Shown piece after piece: positions 62,000-64,000 of a stretch of DNA of 64,000 nucleotides (positions are counted from its first letter, which is position 1; each line of letters begins with the position of its first letter). Under the pieces are notes generated by a model. That model had not been told where the DNA came from, searched no databases, and was given only the letters and a program-made list of their open reading frames with translations. The DNA is from Sedimentibacter acidaminivorans (GTDB taxonomy: Bacteria; Bacillota; Clostridia; Tissierellales; Sedimentibacteraceae). Position numbers and translations under genes: made by a program. The stretch spans positions 1-64,000 of the forward strand of contig NZ_JAGGKS010000001.1 in the NCBI RefSeq assembly GCF_017873955.1. Direction: 5' to 3'.

Positions 62000-62040
62000 A
62001 ATTGGCGATCCAAGATTTCTTGTGACCGCCAATTATATTT
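62000..62040. terminator. Terminator after the YmaF-like gene
   Basis: AATTGGCG (62000-62007) pairs with CGCCAATT (62027-62034), followed by ATATTTTTA. It lies between two convergent genes and may serve both. Confidence 0.75.
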
Positions 62041-63135
62041 TTATATGTTATCTTTAATTTTTTCTTCAATTAAATGAATATTATTTATTAATCTGTCATT
62101 ATCTGGATCCTTCGAAAGAGCTTCTTTTGCATGAAAGAGTGACTTGTCATACATTCCAAGATGATAACAACTTATAGAACACAAATCATCAGGTGTGTAA
62201 TCCCATGAGTAACCCATATTTACATATGTGGACGACTTTTCCTTTATTTTTAACGCCTCTTGTGTCATATGAAATACAGTTGACCAATCACTTAAATAAT
62301 ATGCCATACGAGCAAATTCCACGTATGGATCTCTCATTTTAGGTGATTCAGCAATTGCTCTATAGTACCATGAATAAGCTTCATTAATATTAGATAGTTT
62401 ATAATATGATAGAGCTATCCATCTCATAGATGCACATCGTTCATCTTTCCAAGTTGCTGACTTTAGATACAGGTGCTTTTTCAAGATTTCTATGCTTTTT
62501 TCCCACATTCCTTTATACATGTATTCTCTACCTAGATAATAGGTAACACGATCATCATCAGGAGTTTCTTTTACTGCAAGCTCTAATAGAGCCAAATACG
62601 AACCTCTAGTCTTTGTTTTATCAGGGAAATGATTCAGCACAACTCCATCAAGAAATATTTTAATTTCATTAGAAGTTCCAATATATTTTAGACATTCATG
62701 GACTGGATACACCCATTCATAGTCATTCCTAGTGTGTATTTTAAAATAATTAAATTGAACATCTGGAGTCCCATCTTCTTTTATACTCCAGTTATATAGG
62801 TATCTACCCATTGTAGCTTTTGGAATCCAAGCATCCTCTAATTTTTTTCGCCATCCTTCTTCAAATACTTCATCTAAATCTGTACATACACATATATCAA
62901 CATCCACCGGTACATGTTCAAGAGAAATATTCCTTGCAACATCAAATCTCCATGGATTAACTACATCTACATATACAGTTGCACCTCTATTGCGAAGTTT
63001 CTCTACCGTCATATCACTTGAACCAGTGTCAGTCACAACAATATAGTCTGCCTCGCTCATTGAATCCATCCATTTATCTACAAATTTTTCTTCATTTTTA
63101 CAAATAGCATAAACACATATCTTATATTTGTTCAA
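62041..63135 (-). CDS. Family 2 glycosyltransferase with C-terminal TPR repeats
   Basis: A 364-residue protein. The N-terminal GT2-like domain (about 1-190) starts KICVYAICKNEEKFVDKWMDS and has VTDTGSSDMTVEKLR and CVCTDLDEVFEEGW, in which the Asp-Leu-Asp is a DXD-type nucleotide-sugar site. The following region contains TPR-like helices (YYLGREYMYKGMWEKSIEIL, ALSYYKLSNINEAYSWYYRA and HLGMYDKSLFHAKEALSKDP). Such proteins are often linked to surface or protein glycosylation; the acceptor is unknown. The next gene upstream is a paralog. Confidence 0.88.
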   Translation of the reverse strand: MNKYKICVYAICKNEEKFVDKWMDSMSEADYIVVTDTGSSDMTVEKLRNRGATVYVDVVNPWRFDVARNISLEHVPVDVDICVCTDLDEVFEEGWRKKLEDAWIPKATMGRYLYNWSIKEDGTPDVQFNYFKIHTRNDYEWVYPVHECLKYIGTSNEIKIFLDGVVLNHFPDKTKTRGSYLALLELAVKETPDDDRVTYYLGREYMYKGMWEKSIEILKKHLYLKSATWKDERCASMRWIALSYYKLSNINEAYSWYYRAIAESPKMRDPYVEFARMAYYLSDWSTVFHMTQEALKIKEKSSTYVNMGYSWDYTPDDLCSISCYHLGMYDKSLFHAKEALSKDPDNDRLINNIHLIEEKIKDNI

Positions 63136-63155
63136 ACTACCATCACCTCCATTAA

Positions 63156-64000
63156 TTATTTCAATTTCAACTTTATAAGTTCAAGATTTTTCTTTAATCG
63201 TTCATTATTAGCATCCATCTCACATGCTTTTTTAGCAAAATCATATGACCTATCATAAAGACCGAGGTGGTAAGTACAAATTGCCCCAAGGTCATAAAAC
63301 GTCTGATTCCATGAGCTCGACTCTATTAAATAACTTCCTGATTGTTCAGTAATTTTTAGTGCCTCGCTAACCATTAGGAACACAAGAGGCCAATCTTGTT
63401 CTGCATATCCTAGTCTGGCCATGTAAAGGTAAGGTTCACGTATTTTAGGGCATTCTGCAATTGCTTTAAAAAGCCATTCTTTTGCCAGTTGTAAATTTTC
63501 TTTTTGCATATAGCATTTAGAAATAAATCTCATAGCAGCAGACCTTTCTTCATTCCATATTGCTGTCTTCATTTTTAGATAACGGTTTAACGTACTAATA
63601 CTTTCATCATACATATTGTAATACATGTATTCACGACCTAGCCAAAACATAACTCTATCATCATTTGGATTTTCTTCCGCTGAAATTTTTAGTAAAGGTA
63701 AATACTGACTCCTTGGTTTTGTCGTATCTGGATAATGATTCAATATTAGACCTTTTATCACGACACATCTTTCATTATTTATATCATTGTATTCAAGTAT
63801 TTCGTGTACAGGATGAACCCATCTATACCCTTTACGACAATGAATTTTTTTCATGGGATATTGCTTATTAGGAGTACCATCACTATTATAACTACATGTA
63901 AACATATATTTTGCTCTAGTATGGAAAGGTAACCATTCATCCTCAAGTTTTTGCCTCCACCCTGGTTCAAATACTTCATCAAGGTCATTGGAAACACAAA
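63156..64000 (-). CDS. Family 2 glycosyltransferase with TPR repeats, 5' end cut by the window edge
   Basis: A paralog of the preceding protein. An internal ATG at 63905 is not the true start: the frame stays open to 64000, and its translation up to the edge (NDLDEVFEPGWRQKLEDEW) matches the DXD segment of the neighbour, so about 80 N-terminal residues lie outside the window. The visible part ends the GT domain and has TPR-like repeats (FWLGREYMYYNMYDESISTL, CTYHLGLYDRSYDFAKKACE). It lies 20 bases upstream of the first copy on the same strand, so they form an operon. Confidence 0.88.
   Translation of the reverse strand, partial: CVSNDLDEVFEPGWRQKLEDEWLPFHTRAKYMFTCSYNSDGTPNKQYPMKKIHCRKGYRWVHPVHEILEYNDINNERCVVIKGLILNHYPDTTKPRSQYLPLLKISAEENPNDDRVMFWLGREYMYYNMYDESISTLNRYLKMKTAIWNEERSAAMRFISKCYMQKENLQLAKEWLFKAIAECPKIREPYLYMARLGYAEQDWPLVFLMVSEALKITEQSGSYLIESSSWNQTFYDLGAICTYHLGLYDRSYDFAKKACEMDANNERLKKNLELIKLKLK

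Overview
The window comes from a low-GC, probably spore-forming member of the Clostridia/Tissierellia. The 16S 5' end, SpoVD in the dcw cluster, the SpoIID-like spore-type proteins, the T-box and L20 leaders and the CIRCE element all fit a Firmicute. The split methylmalonyl-CoA mutase with MeaB and epimerase, plus a biotin-dependent decarboxylase set, suggest an anaerobic amino-acid or organic-acid fermenter. Genus is not established; a Sedimentibacter-like organism is only a guess.

Layout. 1-279 is the 5' end of a 16S rRNA gene on the minus strand, fed by three tandem strong promoters (444-665). 0.7-4.5 kb holds an acetyltransferase, an SLH-anchored glycosyl hydrolase-like protein, tRNA-Leu(UAG) and a DprA-like protein. 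4.6-6.9 kb is a methylmalonyl-CoA decarboxylase-type operon (carboxyltransferase, small subunit, biotin carrier) without its membrane beta subunit. 7.2-11.4 kb (plus strand) is a four-gene group of probable spore-envelope proteins: a Pro/Glu-rich protein, two SpoIID-like proteins with three peptidoglycan-binding domains each, and a small peptidoglycan-binding protein. 11.5-14.5 kb has CIRCE-controlled htpG and uppP. 14.5-20 kb has a VanY-type carboxypeptidase, rimI-tsaB-tsaE, divergent murC, and ispA. 20-21 kb contains two nearly identical cold-shock genes with duplicated promoters and leaders. 21-24.7 kb has two small unknown genes, an ABC-F ATPase and ftsZ.

24.7-39.2 kb is a long dcw (cell wall and division) cluster on the minus strand: mraZ-rsmH-ftsL-spoVD-murE-mraY-murD-ftsW-murG-murA-ftsQ-DUF881-DUF881-sbp-ftsZ. 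murF and ftsA are missing from their usual places. Then come lgt, pheST with a T-box, an rRNA methyltransferase, a MATE transporter, ktrAB, and infC-rpmI-rplT with an AUU start and an L20-type leader. Next are a reduced FtsH paralog, a D-aminoacylase, ftsE-ftsX-M23 peptidase, a PrcB-like protein and a MazG-like protein. 57.5-61.1 kb is the methylmalonyl-CoA mutase operon (mcmA large, mcmA small, meaB, mce). The window ends with a YmaF-like His/Cys-rich protein and two tandem TPR glycosyltransferases, the last cut by the window edge.

The most unusual feature is a family of about 170-bp, almost fully palindromic elements: one between murA and ftsQ, two in tandem after mce, and a 51-bp remnant after the prcB-like gene. 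They share a core but have different arm sequences that still pair, and their tips coincide with stop codons of neighbouring genes.
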